Part shown: positions 17,709 through 27,751 of the stretch, one piece after another
Layout: each line of letters begins with the position of its first letter
Position numbering within the stretch: position 1 is the stretch's first letter
From: Grimontia hollisae CIP 101886
Lineage (GTDB): Bacteria; Pseudomonadota; Gammaproteobacteria; Enterobacterales; Vibrionaceae
Reading direction: 5' to 3'
Length of the DNA stretch: 64,000 nucleotides
Assembly: GCF_000176515.1 (NCBI RefSeq)
Contig: NZ_ADAQ01000010.1
Coordinates: 62,001 to 126,000 of the forward strand
Position numbers and translations under genes: made by a program
The notes under the pieces: model-generated
The model's input: the letters and a program-made list of their open reading frames with translations, nothing else
What the model was told of the DNA's origin: nothing
The model's database searches: none

Positions 17709-19262
17709 ATGCAAATTGGTGTTCCAAAAGAGATACTCGCGCATGAAACGCGGGTGGCTGCCACACCGAAAACGGTTGAGCAGCTATTAAAGATGGGCTT
17801 CGAGGTTGTTGTCGAAAAGGATGCAGGGGCGTTGGCAAGTTTCGATAACGCGGCATTCGAGCAGGCTGGAGCTAAAGTTGTTGATGTCGATGCCGTTTGG
17901 CAATCAGACATCATTTTTAAAGTTAACGCACCGCATAAAGATGAAGCGGCAGGGATTAACGAAATCGATCGCATTAAAGAGGGTGCTACGCTCATCAGCT
18001 TTATCTGGCCAGCTCAGAATGAAGCACTGATGCAAGATCTTTCTTCCAAAAATATCAATGTCCTCGCGATGGATTCGGTGCCGCGTATCTCCCGGGCACA
18101 AGCGTTGGACGCATTGAGTTCGATGGCTAATATCGCCGGTTACCGCGCGGTAGTAGAAGCGGCACATGAGTTTGGACGTTTCTTTACCGGGCAAATTACC
18201 GCTGCCGGTAAAGTACCGCCTGCGAAAGTATTTGTTGCCGGTGCCGGAGTGGCGGGACTTGCTGCGATTGGTGCGGCGGGCAGTCTCGGTGCTATTGTTC
18301 GTGCATTCGACGTCCGCCCTGAAGTCAAAGAACAAGTCGAAAGCATGGGTGCTGAATTCCTTCAAGTGGCGTTTGAAGAACAAGCAGGCAGTGGTGACGG
18401 CTACGCAAAAGAAATGTCTGATGACTTCAACAAAAAAGCCGCTGAGCTCTATGCTGAACAGGCGAAAGACGTTGATATCATCATCACCACTGCACTGATC
18501 CCCGGTCGTCCCGCCCCTAAACTCGTGACCAAAGAGATGGTCGATTCTATGAAGCCAGGCAGCGTGATTGTTGACCTTGCAGCAGCGAATGGCGGTAACT
18601 GTGAATACACTGAAGCCGATAAAGTCGTTGTTACTGACAATGGCGTAAAAGTGATTGGCTATACCGATATGGTCGGTCGTCTTCCTACCCAGTCTTCACA
18701 GCTTTATGGCACTAACCTCGTGAATCTGATGAAGCTCCTCTGTAAAGAGAAAGACGGTAACATCAATATTGATTTTGACGACGTGGTGCTTCGTGGTGTG
18801 ACGGTTGTCAAAGACGGTGAAATCACCTGGCCAGCACCACCTATTCAAGTTTCTGCACAGCCTCAGGCGAAGGCTCAGCCTAAACCTGTCAAGGAAGAAA
18901 AAGTTGAAGAACCCGTGTCTCCAGTGAAGAAACTGGCAGCGCTGATTGTTGGGGTGGGCGCATTTGGTTGGGTTGCATCAGTGGCACCACCGGCATTCCT
19001 TTCTCACTTCACGGTATTTGTTCTGGCTTGTGTGGTGGGTTACTACGTGGTTTGGAACGTTACACATGCGCTGCATACGCCTTTGATGTCTGTGACTAAT
19101 GCTATCTCGGGCATCATCGTTGTGGGTGCGCTACTCCAGATTGGTCAAGGCAATGGTGTGGTTTCTTTCCTCGCTTTTATTGCCGTTCTCATTGCAAGCA
19201 TCAATATCTTCGGTGGCTTTACAGTTACTAAACGCATGCTTGAAATGTTCCGCAAAGATTAA
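17709..19262 (+). CDS. pntA: NAD(P) transhydrogenase subunit alpha
   Basis: 517 residues, close to E. coli PntA (510). An N-terminal NAD-binding domain ([20 protein letters not shown], then '[20 protein letters not shown]' as the dinucleotide fold) is followed by a proline/lysine/glutamate linker (about 378-400) and four C-terminal membrane helices. With PntB it uses the proton gradient to reduce NADP+ with NADH, supplying NADPH. The gene is followed after 15 bases by pntB with its own AGGAG ribosome site, forming an operon. Confidence 0.97.
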   Translation: MQIGVPKEILAHETRVAATPKTVEQLLKMGFEVVVEKDAGALASFDNAAFEQAGAKVVDVDAVWQSDIIFKVNAPHKDEAAGINEIDRIKEGATLISFIWPAQNEALMQDLSSKNINVLAMDSVPRISRAQALDALSSMANIAGYRAVVEAAHEFGRFFTGQITAAGKVPPAKVFVAGAGVAGLAAIGAAGSLGAIVRAFDVRPEVKEQVESMGAEFLQVAFEEQAGSGDGYAKEMSDDFNKKAAELYAEQAKDVDIIITTALIPGRPAPKLVTKEMVDSMKPGSVIVDLAAANGGNCEYTEADKVVVTDNGVKVIGYTDMVGRLPTQSSQLYGTNLVNLMKLLCKEKDGNINIDFDDVVLRGVTVVKDGEITWPAPPIQVSAQPQAKAQPKPVKEEKVEEPVSPVKKLAALIVGVGAFGWVASVAPPAFLSHFTVFVLACVVGYYVVWNVTHALHTPLMSVTNAISGIIVVGALLQIGQGNGVVSFLAFIAVLIASINIFGGFTVTKRMLEMFRKD

Positions 19263-19277
19263 TAGGAGTAGCAAAGA

Positions 19278-20663
19278 ATGTCTGCAGGACTAGCACAAGC
19301 GGCATATATTGTTGCTGCACTGTTTTTCATCCTGAGCCTTGCTGGCCTCTCTAAACAAACGTCAGCAAAATCAGGGAATTATTTCGGCATCGCCGGTATG
19401 GCCATCGCACTTATCGCGACTATTTTTGGCCCTTATTCACAGGGACTGATCTGGATTATTCTGGCTATGGTGATCGGTGGCTCTATCGGTATTTACTATG
19501 CAAAGCGCGTAGAAATGACGGAAATGCCGGAATTGGTAGCCATCCTTCACAGCTTTGTGGGTATGGCTGCGGTATTGGTGGGGTATAATAGTTACCTTGA
19601 TTCACCGCTATACACCGGTCAGTTTGCTCACGCAGAACACGTTATCCATATGGTAGAAGTGTTTTTGGGCGTATTTATCGGCGCGGTAACGTTTACGGGA
19701 TCTGTTGTCGCGTTTGCTAAGCTTCGCGGTATCATTTCTTCCTCACCCCTCAACCTGCCACACAAACATAAACTGAACCTGGCTGCGGTTGTTATTTCGA
19801 CACTGCTGATGGTGTATTTCGTTAACGTTGATGGTAGCACGTTTGCATTGCTCGTGATGACTCTGATTGCCTTTGCGTTTGGTTATCATCTCGTGGCGTC
19901 AATCGGTGGTGCAGATATGCCGGTTGTGGTTTCCATGCTTAACTCTTACTCCGGTTGGGCGGCGGCAGCGGCTGGCTTCATGCTGGCGAACGATCTTTTG
20001 ATCGTTACTGGCGCGCTGGTGGGCTCTTCCGGTGCGATTCTGTCTTACATAATGTGTAAGGCGATGAACCGCTCGTTTATTAGTGTGATCGCGGGTGGAT
20101 TTGGCCAGGAAGTTTCAATTTCTACAGATACTGAGTACGGTGAGTACCGTGAAGTGTCGCCAGAAGACGTAGCGGAAATGCTGAAGGAATCCCGTTCTGT
20201 GATTATCACGCCGGGATACGGTATGGCGGTTGCACAGGCTCAGTATCCGGTGCATGAAATCACTGAGAAGTTGCGCGCAAAAGGTATCAATGTTCGTTTT
20301 GGTATTCATCCGGTAGCGGGACGTTTGCCGGGACACATGAATGTGCTGTTAGCAGAAGCGAAAGTACCTTATGACATCGTATTGGAAATGGATGAAATCA
20401 ATGATGATTTCCCTGAGACGGATACGGTTCTGGTTATTGGTGCTAATGACACGGTTAATCCGGCAGCGATGGAAGATCCGGGGAGTCCCATTGCCGGAAT
20501 GCCCGTTCTGGAAGTGTGGAACGCAAAGAATGTTATCGTGTTTAAGCGTTCGATGAACACCGGTTATGCGGGCGTACAAAACCCACTCTTCTTCAAAGAA
20601 AACACAGCAATGCTGTTTGGCGACGCGAAAGAGAGCGTTGACGCGATTTCTAAAGCTATTTGA
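19278..20663 (+). CDS. pntB: NAD(P) transhydrogenase subunit beta
   Basis: 461 residues, matching the family length. About eight or nine membrane helices come first (including '[20 protein letters not shown]'), then the NADP-binding domain III from about residue 290 with [35 protein letters not shown] and [12 protein letters not shown]. It forms the proton-translocating transhydrogenase with PntA. A rho-independent terminator follows, ending the two-gene operon. Confidence 0.97.
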   Translation: MSAGLAQAAYIVAALFFILSLAGLSKQTSAKSGNYFGIAGMAIALIATIFGPYSQGLIWIILAMVIGGSIGIYYAKRVEMTEMPELVAILHSFVGMAAVLVGYNSYLDSPLYTGQFAHAEHVIHMVEVFLGVFIGAVTFTGSVVAFAKLRGIISSSPLNLPHKHKLNLAAVVISTLLMVYFVNVDGSTFALLVMTLIAFAFGYHLVASIGGADMPVVVSMLNSYSGWAAAAAGFMLANDLLIVTGALVGSSGAILSYIMCKAMNRSFISVIAGGFGQEVSISTDTEYGEYREVSPEDVAEMLKESRSVIITPGYGMAVAQAQYPVHEITEKLRAKGINVRFGIHPVAGRLPGHMNVLLAEAKVPYDIVLEMDEINDDFPETDTVLVIGANDTVNPAAMEDPGSPIAGMPVLEVWNAKNVIVFKRSMNTGYAGVQNPLFFKENTAMLFGDAKESVDAISKAI

Positions 20664-20684
20664 ACCGATGTCACAGATGAATCA

Positions 20685-20709
20685 GGCCAGCGAATGCTGG
20701 CCTTAATTG
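20685..20709 (+). terminator. Terminator of pntAB
   Basis: The stem GGCCAGC / GCTGGCC with a GAAT loop is followed by TTAATTG. It is located 22 bases after the pntB stop. Confidence 0.7.
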
Positions 20710-20797
20710 TATACGGGAGCAGCAAATAAACCCCTTTTCTCGTTTGACTCTTACAAATTACTGACATTTAGAAATATTTTGATGGTAATCTCTCGCC

Positions 20798-22240
20798 ATG
20801 CGAACGTTTCTGGTTGTATGTTTAACGTTGCTCAGCGCTCGAACCTGGGCAAATGTCTCTTTCCCTGAACAGCTCAGTGCTTTCAGGTCGTCATTATTGG
20901 CTGAACCTCCGATCGCAACATACGCACTGAATGCGATTCACAGTGAATACCCTAAAGCATTACTGATCCCGGACAGTCTATTGCCACAATCAGCGAATTA
21001 TCCGCTGAAGGATTTAAAACGCCTTTATCAGGCTTCTGAACAGTGCAAGGGACCATGGCCGGTAAGCCCTTTGGTCACTGATCCCCTGGTGTTTACTCGT
21101 GCACTCTGTTTTAACACCTATTTGCCGTCTGTCTGGTTTTCCCGTTCAAACCTGATCCATCCTGGTGGGGGAAGTTATGCAGCAAAATATGTTGAGAAAT
21201 TCCCAGAACGTCGGGATGAACTGCTTCGCTTTTTCCATATAAAAGAGCGAATGTTGGCACTACCCGACACTTTGCTGGGAAAATTGCAACGTATGTCGGA
21301 AAATGCTGTCAATGCTTTAAACGGTGGTGCTGAAACGATCCTTTCAGGGGACGATTTTTGGCTCCGAGAGGGAAGTCACTACAAGGTATATAGTGCAGAT
21401 GTCTGGAAGCCACTTCTGGAGAGTCAGAATCTTCTGGCATCACAGATTGACCAAAATGGCTTTTGCCTGTCCCGTATTGGCAATGTTTGCTGGAACCAAA
21501 AACAGGCACCGTCTTATTGGCCCCAACTGGTTATTGCACTTGCTATTATTAATGTGCTCTGGATGGCGGGTTGGGTTTTTAACCGCTGGAGTGTCAAACG
21601 GCGGCTGATGCAAGAACGTATGCTGGTATTGCAGATCCTGACGCATGAACTGCGAACACCTATTGCCAGTTTATCTATGACTGTAGAAGGGTTCCGACGT
21701 AAGTTTGATGCCTTGCCTGAGCCACTCTATGACGAGTTTCGACGCTTATGTGAGGACTCAATGCGTCTGAAACAACTTGCTGAAGCAAGCAAAGATTACT
21801 TGCAATCCAACCAGCAACAGCTGGTAAGGGAAAATATCCCTTCACTGGAAACGTGGCTAAGTTACCTGTGCGAAGAACGTCAGGTAGAATTGAAGGTCAA
21901 AGAAGATGGGCCGGTCGCGGTCAATATTTATTGGTTGACGACATCTCTTGACAACCTAATTAGCAACGCCAAGAAATACGGCCATGCGCCGGTAATGGTA
22001 TTTGCCGAAATTAGCAATGGACTACTGATAATTAAAGTACAGGACCAAGGAAGACTGTCTGCAAAAGACTGGAAGACAATTCGTAAACCTTTTGTCAGTG
22101 AAAAAGGTCTAGGGCTAGGACTGACAATCGTTGAAGCAATGATAGAAAGGATGGGAGGCAAACTGACACTTGTCGGCCCGCCAACCACATTTACTTTGGA
22201 GATACCTTGTGACCCAACAAACGACTCTGTTGCTGGTTGA
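20798..22240 (+). CDS. vxrA: VxrA/VbrK-type sensor histidine kinase
   Basis: 480 residues. A signal peptide (to about 18), a large periplasmic domain with cysteines that fits the DUF3404 sensor region, a membrane helix at about 243-262, then the kinase: phospho-acceptor His283 in ILTHELRTPIAS, N box DNLISNAKKYG, G box GLGLGLTIVEAM. VxrA of V. cholerae and VbrK of V. parahaemolyticus respond to cell-wall stress and beta-lactams. Gene order (kinase, regulator, secreted protein) and the position after pntAB match the Vibrio locus. The 3' end overlaps the response regulator by 32 bases. Confidence 0.88.
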   Translation: MRTFLVVCLTLLSARTWANVSFPEQLSAFRSSLLAEPPIATYALNAIHSEYPKALLIPDSLLPQSANYPLKDLKRLYQASEQCKGPWPVSPLVTDPLVFTRALCFNTYLPSVWFSRSNLIHPGGGSYAAKYVEKFPERRDELLRFFHIKERMLALPDTLLGKLQRMSENAVNALNGGAETILSGDDFWLREGSHYKVYSADVWKPLLESQNLLASQIDQNGFCLSRIGNVCWNQKQAPSYWPQLVIALAIINVLWMAGWVFNRWSVKRRLMQERMLVLQILTHELRTPIASLSMTVEGFRRKFDALPEPLYDEFRRLCEDSMRLKQLAEASKDYLQSNQQQLVRENIPSLETWLSYLCEERQVELKVKEDGPVAVNIYWLTTSLDNLISNAKKYGHAPVMVFAEISNGLLIIKVQDQGRLSAKDWKTIRKPFVSEKGLGLGLTIVEAMIERMGGKLTLVGPPTTFTLEIPCDPTNDSVAG

Positions 22241-22880
22241 GGATGATGCAAACCTGGCAGATGGTCTTCTCGCCAGTTTAGAACAGAATGGATATAAGTG
22301 TTTGTACGCAGACTGTGCAAGCAAAGTAGAACACCTCTGGGCGCAGGCTGACTTGGTGGTTCTTGACAGACAACTGCCAGAAGGCGATTCCATGGAATGG
22401 CTACCAGCCTGGAATAAGATCAAAGACGTTCCCGTGATCATGCTGACCGCTATGGTGTCAGTGCGAGATCGTGTTGGGGGACTGGACTCGGGGGCGACAG
22501 ATTATATGACCAAGCCTTTTGCTGAGGCTGAGCTGTTGGCACGTATCCGTGTGCATCTGCGTCGTCCTGTGACGGCAGGAGAAAGTACCTCTGACGACAT
22601 CGTCGTGGGGAAATTGCGTATTAACCTGTCGACGCGCTCAGTGATTTGTGCTGAGAGTGAAGTGGTCCTTACCCGTACTGAATTTGACCTGCTGGCTTTC
22701 CTTGCAAAGAATGCCGGGCGTGTGTTCACGCGAGACGAACTGCTTGATCAAGTGTGGGGGTACAACCATTATCCAACCACACGTACAGTAGATACTCATG
22801 TACTGCAGCTTCGTCAGAAATTACCAGAGTGTGAAATTGAAACACTGCGTGGTGTTGGTTACCGGATGAAAATGCAGTAA
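22209..22880 (+). CDS. vxrB: VxrB/VbrR-type OmpR-family response regulator
   Basis: 223 residues from the GTG at 22209 (MTQQTTLLLVEDD), which has GGAG seven bases upstream; a longer frame to 22170 overlaps the kinase more and lacks a site. The receiver domain has Asp53 in VVLDRQLPEGD, Thr in MLTAM and Lys in MTKPFAEAEL. The C-terminal winged helix ends in DTHVLQLRQKL and GVGYRMK. Partner of the upstream kinase; in V. cholerae the pair controls cell-wall synthesis and type VI secretion genes. Confidence 0.9.
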   Translation: MTQQTTLLLVEDDANLADGLLASLEQNGYKCLYADCASKVEHLWAQADLVVLDRQLPEGDSMEWLPAWNKIKDVPVIMLTAMVSVRDRVGGLDSGATDYMTKPFAEAELLARIRVHLRRPVTAGESTSDDIVVGKLRINLSTRSVICAESEVVLTRTEFDLLAFLAKNAGRVFTRDELLDQVWGYNHYPTTRTVDTHVLQLRQKLPECEIETLRGVGYRMKMQ

Positions 22881-23764
22881 TGAGACACGCGGTATTTCTT
22901 TTTCTCATCTCAATGCTTCCATGCGGAAGTTCGGCGGCATGGTTTGGTGGTTCTGATGCGTTGACATCCGCGCATCAGCGCTTGCTGGAAGGAAATACCG
23001 CTGAGAGTTTTGAGTCCATGGTTGAGGCTTGGCAGCAAGAAAAAAACGATACGGAAAAACGGCACCTGACAGAGTTTCTCTCACTCGCGATCAGTGAAGA
23101 TTGTGGTCGGAGTTTAAGCACATTGTCTCTACCTCAATGGTTACAAGCGATTGTGATCCGGCGAGAAACGGTGCAAACGCCAAACCGTGTCTACTATCAA
23201 TTCTCTCTTTATGGTTCGTCACAAGCTGGCGTTGCGAATATTACATTTTCAGAATGGCCAGAGAAAAAACTGTTGGCTACTAATCTTGACGGTGAAGATG
23301 TCAACAATTTCAAGCTGGATATTGAAGGGCGTTCGGGAGCACTCCAGGCGGGTTTATATAAACTGGAAGTGACATCCCTCAAAGGGGAAAAATGGTCGTC
23401 TTGGGTGCTGGTTTCTAAACCTGATCCCATACAGAAAATCAGTTGGAAGGACAGTCGAAGCTGGCGTATTTCTCCGCCGACGGATTTAAAAAATACCTGT
23501 CCACGCCCATTTCTTTCGATGAATCTCTATCAAAAGGATATTGGGCAGGATGCACCAATATGGTCAGACGAAAAAGACAAAAATTTGCCAACGTCATTAC
23601 CGGTGATCGATGTTCCCAACGGGCAATATTGGTTTTCCGTCGCCTTGATTGAGCGGCGTTGGCAAGGCGCCATTCTATTCGAAGACGTTCAAAGAATCGC
23701 GCGATTCATTGATTTGCCTGATGTTGATCTTGATGAACTTTCTCTCAAGGAAGGGAAAGAGTAA
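22880..23764 (+). CDS. vxrC: Secreted protein of the vxr operon (VxrC-like)
   Basis: 294 residues with a signal peptide (MRHAVFLFLISMLPCGSSAA). The mature protein has a helical start (LTSAHQRLLEGNTAESFESM) and a beta-rich remainder; two cysteines (EDCGRS, NTCPRP) may pair. The ATG overlaps the regulator stop (TAATG), so the three genes are co-translated. The equivalent V. cholerae gene is vxrC, whose function is not firmly known; I recall the family as DUF2861 but cannot confirm it here. No vxrD or vxrE equivalent is recognisable downstream. Confidence 0.7.
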   Translation: MRHAVFLFLISMLPCGSSAAWFGGSDALTSAHQRLLEGNTAESFESMVEAWQQEKNDTEKRHLTEFLSLAISEDCGRSLSTLSLPQWLQAIVIRRETVQTPNRVYYQFSLYGSSQAGVANITFSEWPEKKLLATNLDGEDVNNFKLDIEGRSGALQAGLYKLEVTSLKGEKWSSWVLVSKPDPIQKISWKDSRSWRISPPTDLKNTCPRPFLSMNLYQKDIGQDAPIWSDEKDKNLPTSLPVIDVPNGQYWFSVALIERRWQGAILFEDVQRIARFIDLPDVDLDELSLKEGKE

Positions 23765-23941
23765 TCATTTGTAGTTGGTTTTTTATCAAAAAAACAACAC
23801 TTGAGTTTGAGAATTGTCACACCTTCAATAAATGTCTCATTAGTGGCACTTTCCATTGACTAGTATCTGTTAAAGACAAGAGGACACAAAGCCTACTACC
23901 GTGTTTCTCTCTTTTCGATTTGACAGAAATGGAATTCCGCC

Positions 23942-25117
23942 ATGAAAAAAAGTTTACTCGCACTCAGTCTCGCCTTGACGTCTATTCCTGTGCTGGCAGC
24001 GAACTACAGTATTGATACAAGAATTGATGCCATGGGTGGGGCTGGTACGGCAGCGGCGGACTATCTGTCAGCTGGCTTCCATAACCCGGCGTTGGTAGCC
24101 ATGGATCCTGACAGCAACTTTGGCGTGCTTTTTCCTGTTATAGGGATTCAGTTGCGTGATCCGGATGAACTGGTTGATAAACTTGAGGATTTTGGGGGCG
24201 TGTTTGATGCATTTAAAGCTGAACCATTAAGCGAGACTAACCGAACAAATGCAGCAAATGCACTTCGAAATTTGCAAAACAAACTGGCTTATGTCAGCGG
24301 TGGTATAGGTGGTGCTATTGCATTACCGACCTCAACCATTTCGGGGAATTTCTTCGTGAAAGGCTACACCGAAGCAGTTGTTATTCCTGAAATCTCTGAT
24401 ACAGATATTTCAAATATCGAAAGCCCTGTGTTGGATCCTAATGCCGATTATAGTCTCACATCGAGTGGCCGTGTATTGGCTTTTGGCGTGGTAGATGTCG
24501 GGCTTGCTTTGGCGGGAAATATTGAACTGGCTGGACAACGGATTGCAATCGGTGTGACACCTAAATCCCAAAAATATTATACCTACCATTACGAGGTGTC
24601 CGTTGAGAATTTCGAAGCCAATGACTGGGATTCTGATGCCAATCGTACTGAAGATAGCGCGTTTAATATTGATCTAGGTGCGGCTTGGCAGACGGGGCCT
24701 TTCAGAGTCGGCTTTGCGGCGAAAAATATGATTTCGCAAGACATCAAAACCGTTAACTACACCCGAGAATATACTTATCACATTGACCCCCTTTACACCG
24801 TGGGTGGTGCTTTTATAACTGATCTGTTTGTCGCGGCAATAGACATAGATTTCAACAAGCAGAAACGTTTCTCTGCGCCAAGTGGGCCAGCCATCATCGA
24901 TGATACCCAGTTGGTTCGATTGGGGGCAGAATTTAATGCCTGGGGCTGGGCTCAGGTTCGAGCAGGCTACATCAATGACTTGGAAGATACTCTTGATGGA
25001 ATCGTCACGTTGGGCCTTGGCCTGTCACCCTTTGACACTGTCCATTTTGATCTGGCGGCACAACTTATCGACAGCAACAGTTATGGTGGTTCAGCACAAC
25101 TCTCGTTTACCTTCTAA
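23942..25117 (+). CDS. TraF-like outer-membrane beta-barrel protein (PF13729 type)
   Basis: 391 residues: a signal peptide ending VLAA, then the family start IDTRIDAMGGAGTAAADYLS and FHNPALVAMDPDSNFGVLFP, and a long run of beta strands ending in SFTF. This is the FadL-like fold of proteins named 'conjugal transfer protein TraF' in Vibrio genomes; the name is inherited and there is no conjugation system here. It follows the vxr operon after 177 bases and probably has its own promoter. Transport of a hydrophobic compound is possible but unproven. Confidence 0.8.
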   Translation: MKKSLLALSLALTSIPVLAANYSIDTRIDAMGGAGTAAADYLSAGFHNPALVAMDPDSNFGVLFPVIGIQLRDPDELVDKLEDFGGVFDAFKAEPLSETNRTNAANALRNLQNKLAYVSGGIGGAIALPTSTISGNFFVKGYTEAVVIPEISDTDISNIESPVLDPNADYSLTSSGRVLAFGVVDVGLALAGNIELAGQRIAIGVTPKSQKYYTYHYEVSVENFEANDWDSDANRTEDSAFNIDLGAAWQTGPFRVGFAAKNMISQDIKTVNYTREYTYHIDPLYTVGGAFITDLFVAAIDIDFNKQKRFSAPSGPAIIDDTQLVRLGAEFNAWGWAQVRAGYINDLEDTLDGIVTLGLGLSPFDTVHFDLAAQLIDSNSYGGSAQLSFTF

Positions 25118-25171
25118 GGCGTTTAGGTATAGACTACGCGGCTTCTGAAAGTGTTTTTTGAGGTCGTCGCA

Positions 25172-25324
25172 ATGAACCAAATGCCAACATTGAGCCATGC
25201 TGAACAACAGGAAGCTGCAGAGCGTATCCATGCACTAATGGCGCAGGGTATGAGTAGCGGTGAAGCTATCATGAAGGTGGCCAATGAGATCCGCGAACGC
25301 GAAGCGTCAAAAAATAATGATTAA
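25172..25324 (+). CDS. yoaH: YoaH / UPF0181 family small protein
   Basis: 50 residues. The core [20 protein letters not shown] followed by [16 protein letters not shown] matches the UPF0181 family of E. coli YoaH (length 59). A GAGG ribosome site precedes the ATG. It is a small cytoplasmic helical protein of unknown function. A terminator follows directly, so it is monocistronic or the last gene after the TraF-like gene. Confidence 0.88.
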   Translation: MNQMPTLSHAEQQEAAERIHALMAQGMSSGEAIMKVANEIREREASKNND

Positions 25325-25332
25325 TGTGAAAG

Positions 25333-25353
25333 CGGCCATTTTTTGGCCGTTTT
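25333..25353 (+). terminator. Terminator of yoaH
   Basis: The stem CGGCCA / TGGCCG with a T-rich loop is followed by TTTTC. It is located nine bases after the stop codon. Confidence 0.75.
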
Positions 25354-25433
25354 CTTTTTCGTTTCTAACGTTATTCTAGGATCTGTTTATTTATCCCTTT
25401 TTAAAGTAGGGAAATCAGAGGAAAGGGACGACG

Positions 25434-25958
25434 TTGAACGATCGTTTGCTACTGGCAAAAGCATTTGCCCGCGCCCGACACGCAGGACAGCGATATGGAG
25501 AATTTCCCTATCATGTGCATTTAGATGATGTGGAGCGGTTAGCCCAACCTTTCGGTATCAATGCGATGGTTGTGGCGCAATTACATGATGTGTTGGAAGA
25601 TACCACCACCAGTGTTGATGAGCTACTGCAAGATTTTGGTGAAAAGATAGCCTTATCCGTCAGCTATCTAACGGATCCGATGGTGGGTAATCGTGAGGAA
25701 AGAAAACGTCAGATAAACCAGCGTTTTCGAGAGCTTGATGAGTCAGATGAAGCGGCAAAGCTGGCATTGATTGTAAAGGCGTGTGATAGGCTCTCCAATG
25801 TAAAAGCTTGTCGGTTATTCCACCCCGAAAAATTCATCAGATACCAGCGAGAACATCCTGAATTCCGTAAAGCGGCTTATCGGCACGGCTTGTGTGAAAT
25901 GATTTGGTGGGAATTGGATATGTTAATCGAAGTGGGTGACAAGCTCGCAAGGTTTTAG
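25434..25958 (+). CDS. HD-domain (p)ppGpp hydrolase-like protein
   Basis: 174 residues resembling the hydrolase half of RelA/SpoT enzymes and stand-alone small alarmone hydrolases. Visible motifs: HAGQRYGEFPYHVHLDDV (metal His), AQLHDVLEDT (HD and ED) and VKACDRLSNVK (the DRxxN motif). No synthetase domain is present. It would remove pyrophosphate from (p)ppGpp or a similar nucleotide. The start is a TTG at 25434 with GGAAAGGG upstream; no ATG lies near. It converges on nadE with a shared terminator between. Confidence 0.78.
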   Translation: MNDRLLLAKAFARARHAGQRYGEFPYHVHLDDVERLAQPFGINAMVVAQLHDVLEDTTTSVDELLQDFGEKIALSVSYLTDPMVGNREERKRQINQRFRELDESDEAAKLALIVKACDRLSNVKACRLFHPEKFIRYQREHPEFRKAAYRHGLCEMIWWELDMLIEVGDKLARF

Positions 25959-25999
25959 GGTCGTCACTTTTCAACCAAATCCCGACATGACAGGATATA

Positions 26000-26028
26000 A
26001 AGCGCTCTGGGGAGCGCTTCACGTTTTT
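26000..26028. terminator. Bidirectional terminator between the HD-domain gene and nadE
   Basis: The 8-bp stem AAGCGCTC / GAGCGCTT with a TGGG loop is followed on the plus strand by CACGTTTTT. It is placed between convergent genes; the nadE stop is at its right end. Confidence 0.7.
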
Positions 26029-26869
26029 ATTCATTGTCGTAAACCGTTGGGATGGGCTGACGCTTGTGTTGTGTCGCATTGTAGATACTGATCAGACGAT
26101 CCTTAACGCGATCCTCTACAGGTTTGCCTTCAAGGAAATCGTCGATCTCATCATAAGTCAGTTGTAACGCGTCTTCGTCGGCTTTTTGTGGCGACAATTC
26201 TTCCAGATCTGCTGTGGGTGTTTTTACCACCAATAACTCTGGCGCACCCAGATAAGCAGCCAGTTGGCGCACCTGACGTTTGTTCAGACCAAACAGAGGG
26301 GCAAGGTCACACGCGCCGTCACCGAATTTAGTATAAAAACCGGTAATATTTTCTGCAGAGTGGTCAGTGCCCAGCACCAAACCGCCTACCATACCAGCAA
26401 TTTCATACTGGGCGATCATGCGGGCACGGGCTTTCACGTTACCTTTCACAAAATCGAGTTTTGCGTTGTCTTTCGGGATCAGATCAGTACCTTCGAGGGC
26501 TGTCAGGGTTGATGCATGCAGGCCATCAACACCCTCTTTGATGTTCACACTGACAGAATGGGTAGGTTGGATAAAGCTTAGTGCCAACTGAGCTTCATCT
26601 TCATCTTGTTGTACACCGTAGGGAAGACGAACGGCTATAAACTGATAATCCGTTGAGCCGGTTTCTTCATTCAGTTGTTCAACCGCCAGTTGCGCCAGTC
26701 GGCCACAGGTCGAAGAGTCGACACCGCCACTGATCCCGAGGACCAGTGATTTCGAGCCCGATGCTTGTAAACGGTTTTTGATGAAATTCACACGACGCTG
26801 AACTTCAAATTCAGGGTCGATGGTTGGGAGTACTCGCATTTCTGCACGGATAGCTTGTTCCATTTCCAT
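26027..26869 (-). CDS. nadE: Ammonia-dependent NAD synthetase
   Basis: 280 residues, the usual length of the NH3-dependent form. The ATP-pyrophosphatase P-loop SGGVDSSTC lies in '[18 protein letters not shown]'; [17 protein letters not shown] and [20 protein letters not shown] form the deamido-NAD and ammonia sites. It has no glutaminase domain. It makes NAD from deamido-NAD in the last step of synthesis. It is divergent from a NadD-like gene, an apt pairing since NadD makes the substrate of NadE. Confidence 0.96.
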   Translation of the reverse strand: MEMEQAIRAEMRVLPTIDPEFEVQRRVNFIKNRLQASGSKSLVLGISGGVDSSTCGRLAQLAVEQLNEETGSTDYQFIAVRLPYGVQQDEDEAQLALSFIQPTHSVSVNIKEGVDGLHASTLTALEGTDLIPKDNAKLDFVKGNVKARARMIAQYEIAGMVGGLVLGTDHSAENITGFYTKFGDGACDLAPLFGLNKRQVRQLAAYLGAPELLVVKTPTADLEELSPQKADEDALQLTYDEIDDFLEGKPVEDRVKDRLISIYNATQHKRQPIPTVYDNE

Positions 26870-27067
26870 TCCTACTGACAGAGTTTCTTTAAAGCCAACT
26901 ACTTTAATGACAGGTTATTTACTGCATTTTGCAACATCCTTCGTGCAAAATCATGATCATTCTTACATAGATGGCTACTGTGATAGTTTTTCATTCTTTT
27001 GGTGCGATGAAACGATAAAACTCACTAAAATAAGGCAAAATTATACGTATTAGGTGGTTTCTTGTTC

Positions 27068-27115
27068 ATCCAATCCCGCTTCATCCTGAAAGGGATTGAA
27101 GGATGCAGATTGGAT
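27068..27115. promoter_or_regulatory. Nested inverted repeats in the leader of the NadD-like gene
   Basis: ATCCAATC (27068-27075) pairs with GATTGGAT (27108-27115), and inside it CATCCT (27082-27087) pairs with AGGATG (27100-27105). The structure ends 42 bases before the NadD-like start codon. It could be an mRNA leader structure or a repressor site. No T tract follows, so it is not a normal terminator. Confidence 0.4.
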
Positions 27116-27157
27116 CAGGTATCAATAGGGGACGACTGTGTATATTAAGAAGAGCAT

Positions 27158-27706
27158 ATGAGTAAAGCGGAATTACGGCAACACATTGCCATATTTGGCA
27201 GTGCATTCAATCCGCCCAGTTTAGGACACCTCAGTGTTGTAAAAAGGTTGGGGCATTTTGATCGGGTGCTTTTGGTGCCAAGCTTCGCCCACGCCTGGGG
27301 GAAGAAGATGGTGGATTTCGATAAACGCTGCGAGTGGGTTGAGATTTTTATTCAAGATGCAAACTGCTCCAACCTAGCCCTTTATCGTGAAGAAGAATTC
27401 TTGAGTGGTAAAGGCACGGTTACAACATGGGCACTTCTAAACCATATTCAGCAGCAATATCCCAATTCTGATCTGACCTTTGTACTTGGTCCAGATAATC
27501 TTTTAAATTTTTCCAAGTTCCACAAATCGGCAGAGATATTGCGGAGATGGAACGTGCTCGCATGTCCTGAGACGTTACCTGTAAGGAGTACAATAATCAG
27601 GGAGAGGCTGTTGGCAGGTGAATCGATTGATGACCTGACGACGCCTATTTTGGCGAAAAAACTGACGTGTCAGGATTTTCGCCAGAATAAGGCTGATCAA
27701 TGCTAG
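27158..27706 (+). CDS. Nicotinate-nucleotide adenylyltransferase-like protein (NadD family)
   Basis: 182 residues with the nucleotidyltransferase signature FGSAFNPPSLGHLSVV near the N terminus (the GxFxPxHxGH pattern, with the first His replaced by Ser) and a C-terminal STIIRERLLAG block that matches the (S/T)xxxIR motif. NadD adenylates nicotinate mononucleotide to deamido-NAD. This copy is shorter than E. coli NadD (213) and may be a second, specialised version; the main nadD is expected elsewhere. It is divergent from nadE, so the pair probably shares control. Confidence 0.8.
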   Translation: MSKAELRQHIAIFGSAFNPPSLGHLSVVKRLGHFDRVLLVPSFAHAWGKKMVDFDKRCEWVEIFIQDANCSNLALYREEEFLSGKGTVTTWALLNHIQQQYPNSDLTFVLGPDNLLNFSKFHKSAEILRRWNVLACPETLPVRSTIIRERLLAGESIDDLTTPILAKKLTCQDFRQNKADQC

Positions 27707-27751
27707 TTTTTGCTGCAAATACAGATGGTTACTCTATAGCATAATTCGAGG

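Noticed and set aside
23942-25117. A conjugation system suggested by the TraF-like gene
   Set aside because: The name is inherited; no other transfer genes are present and the fold is a FadL-like barrel.
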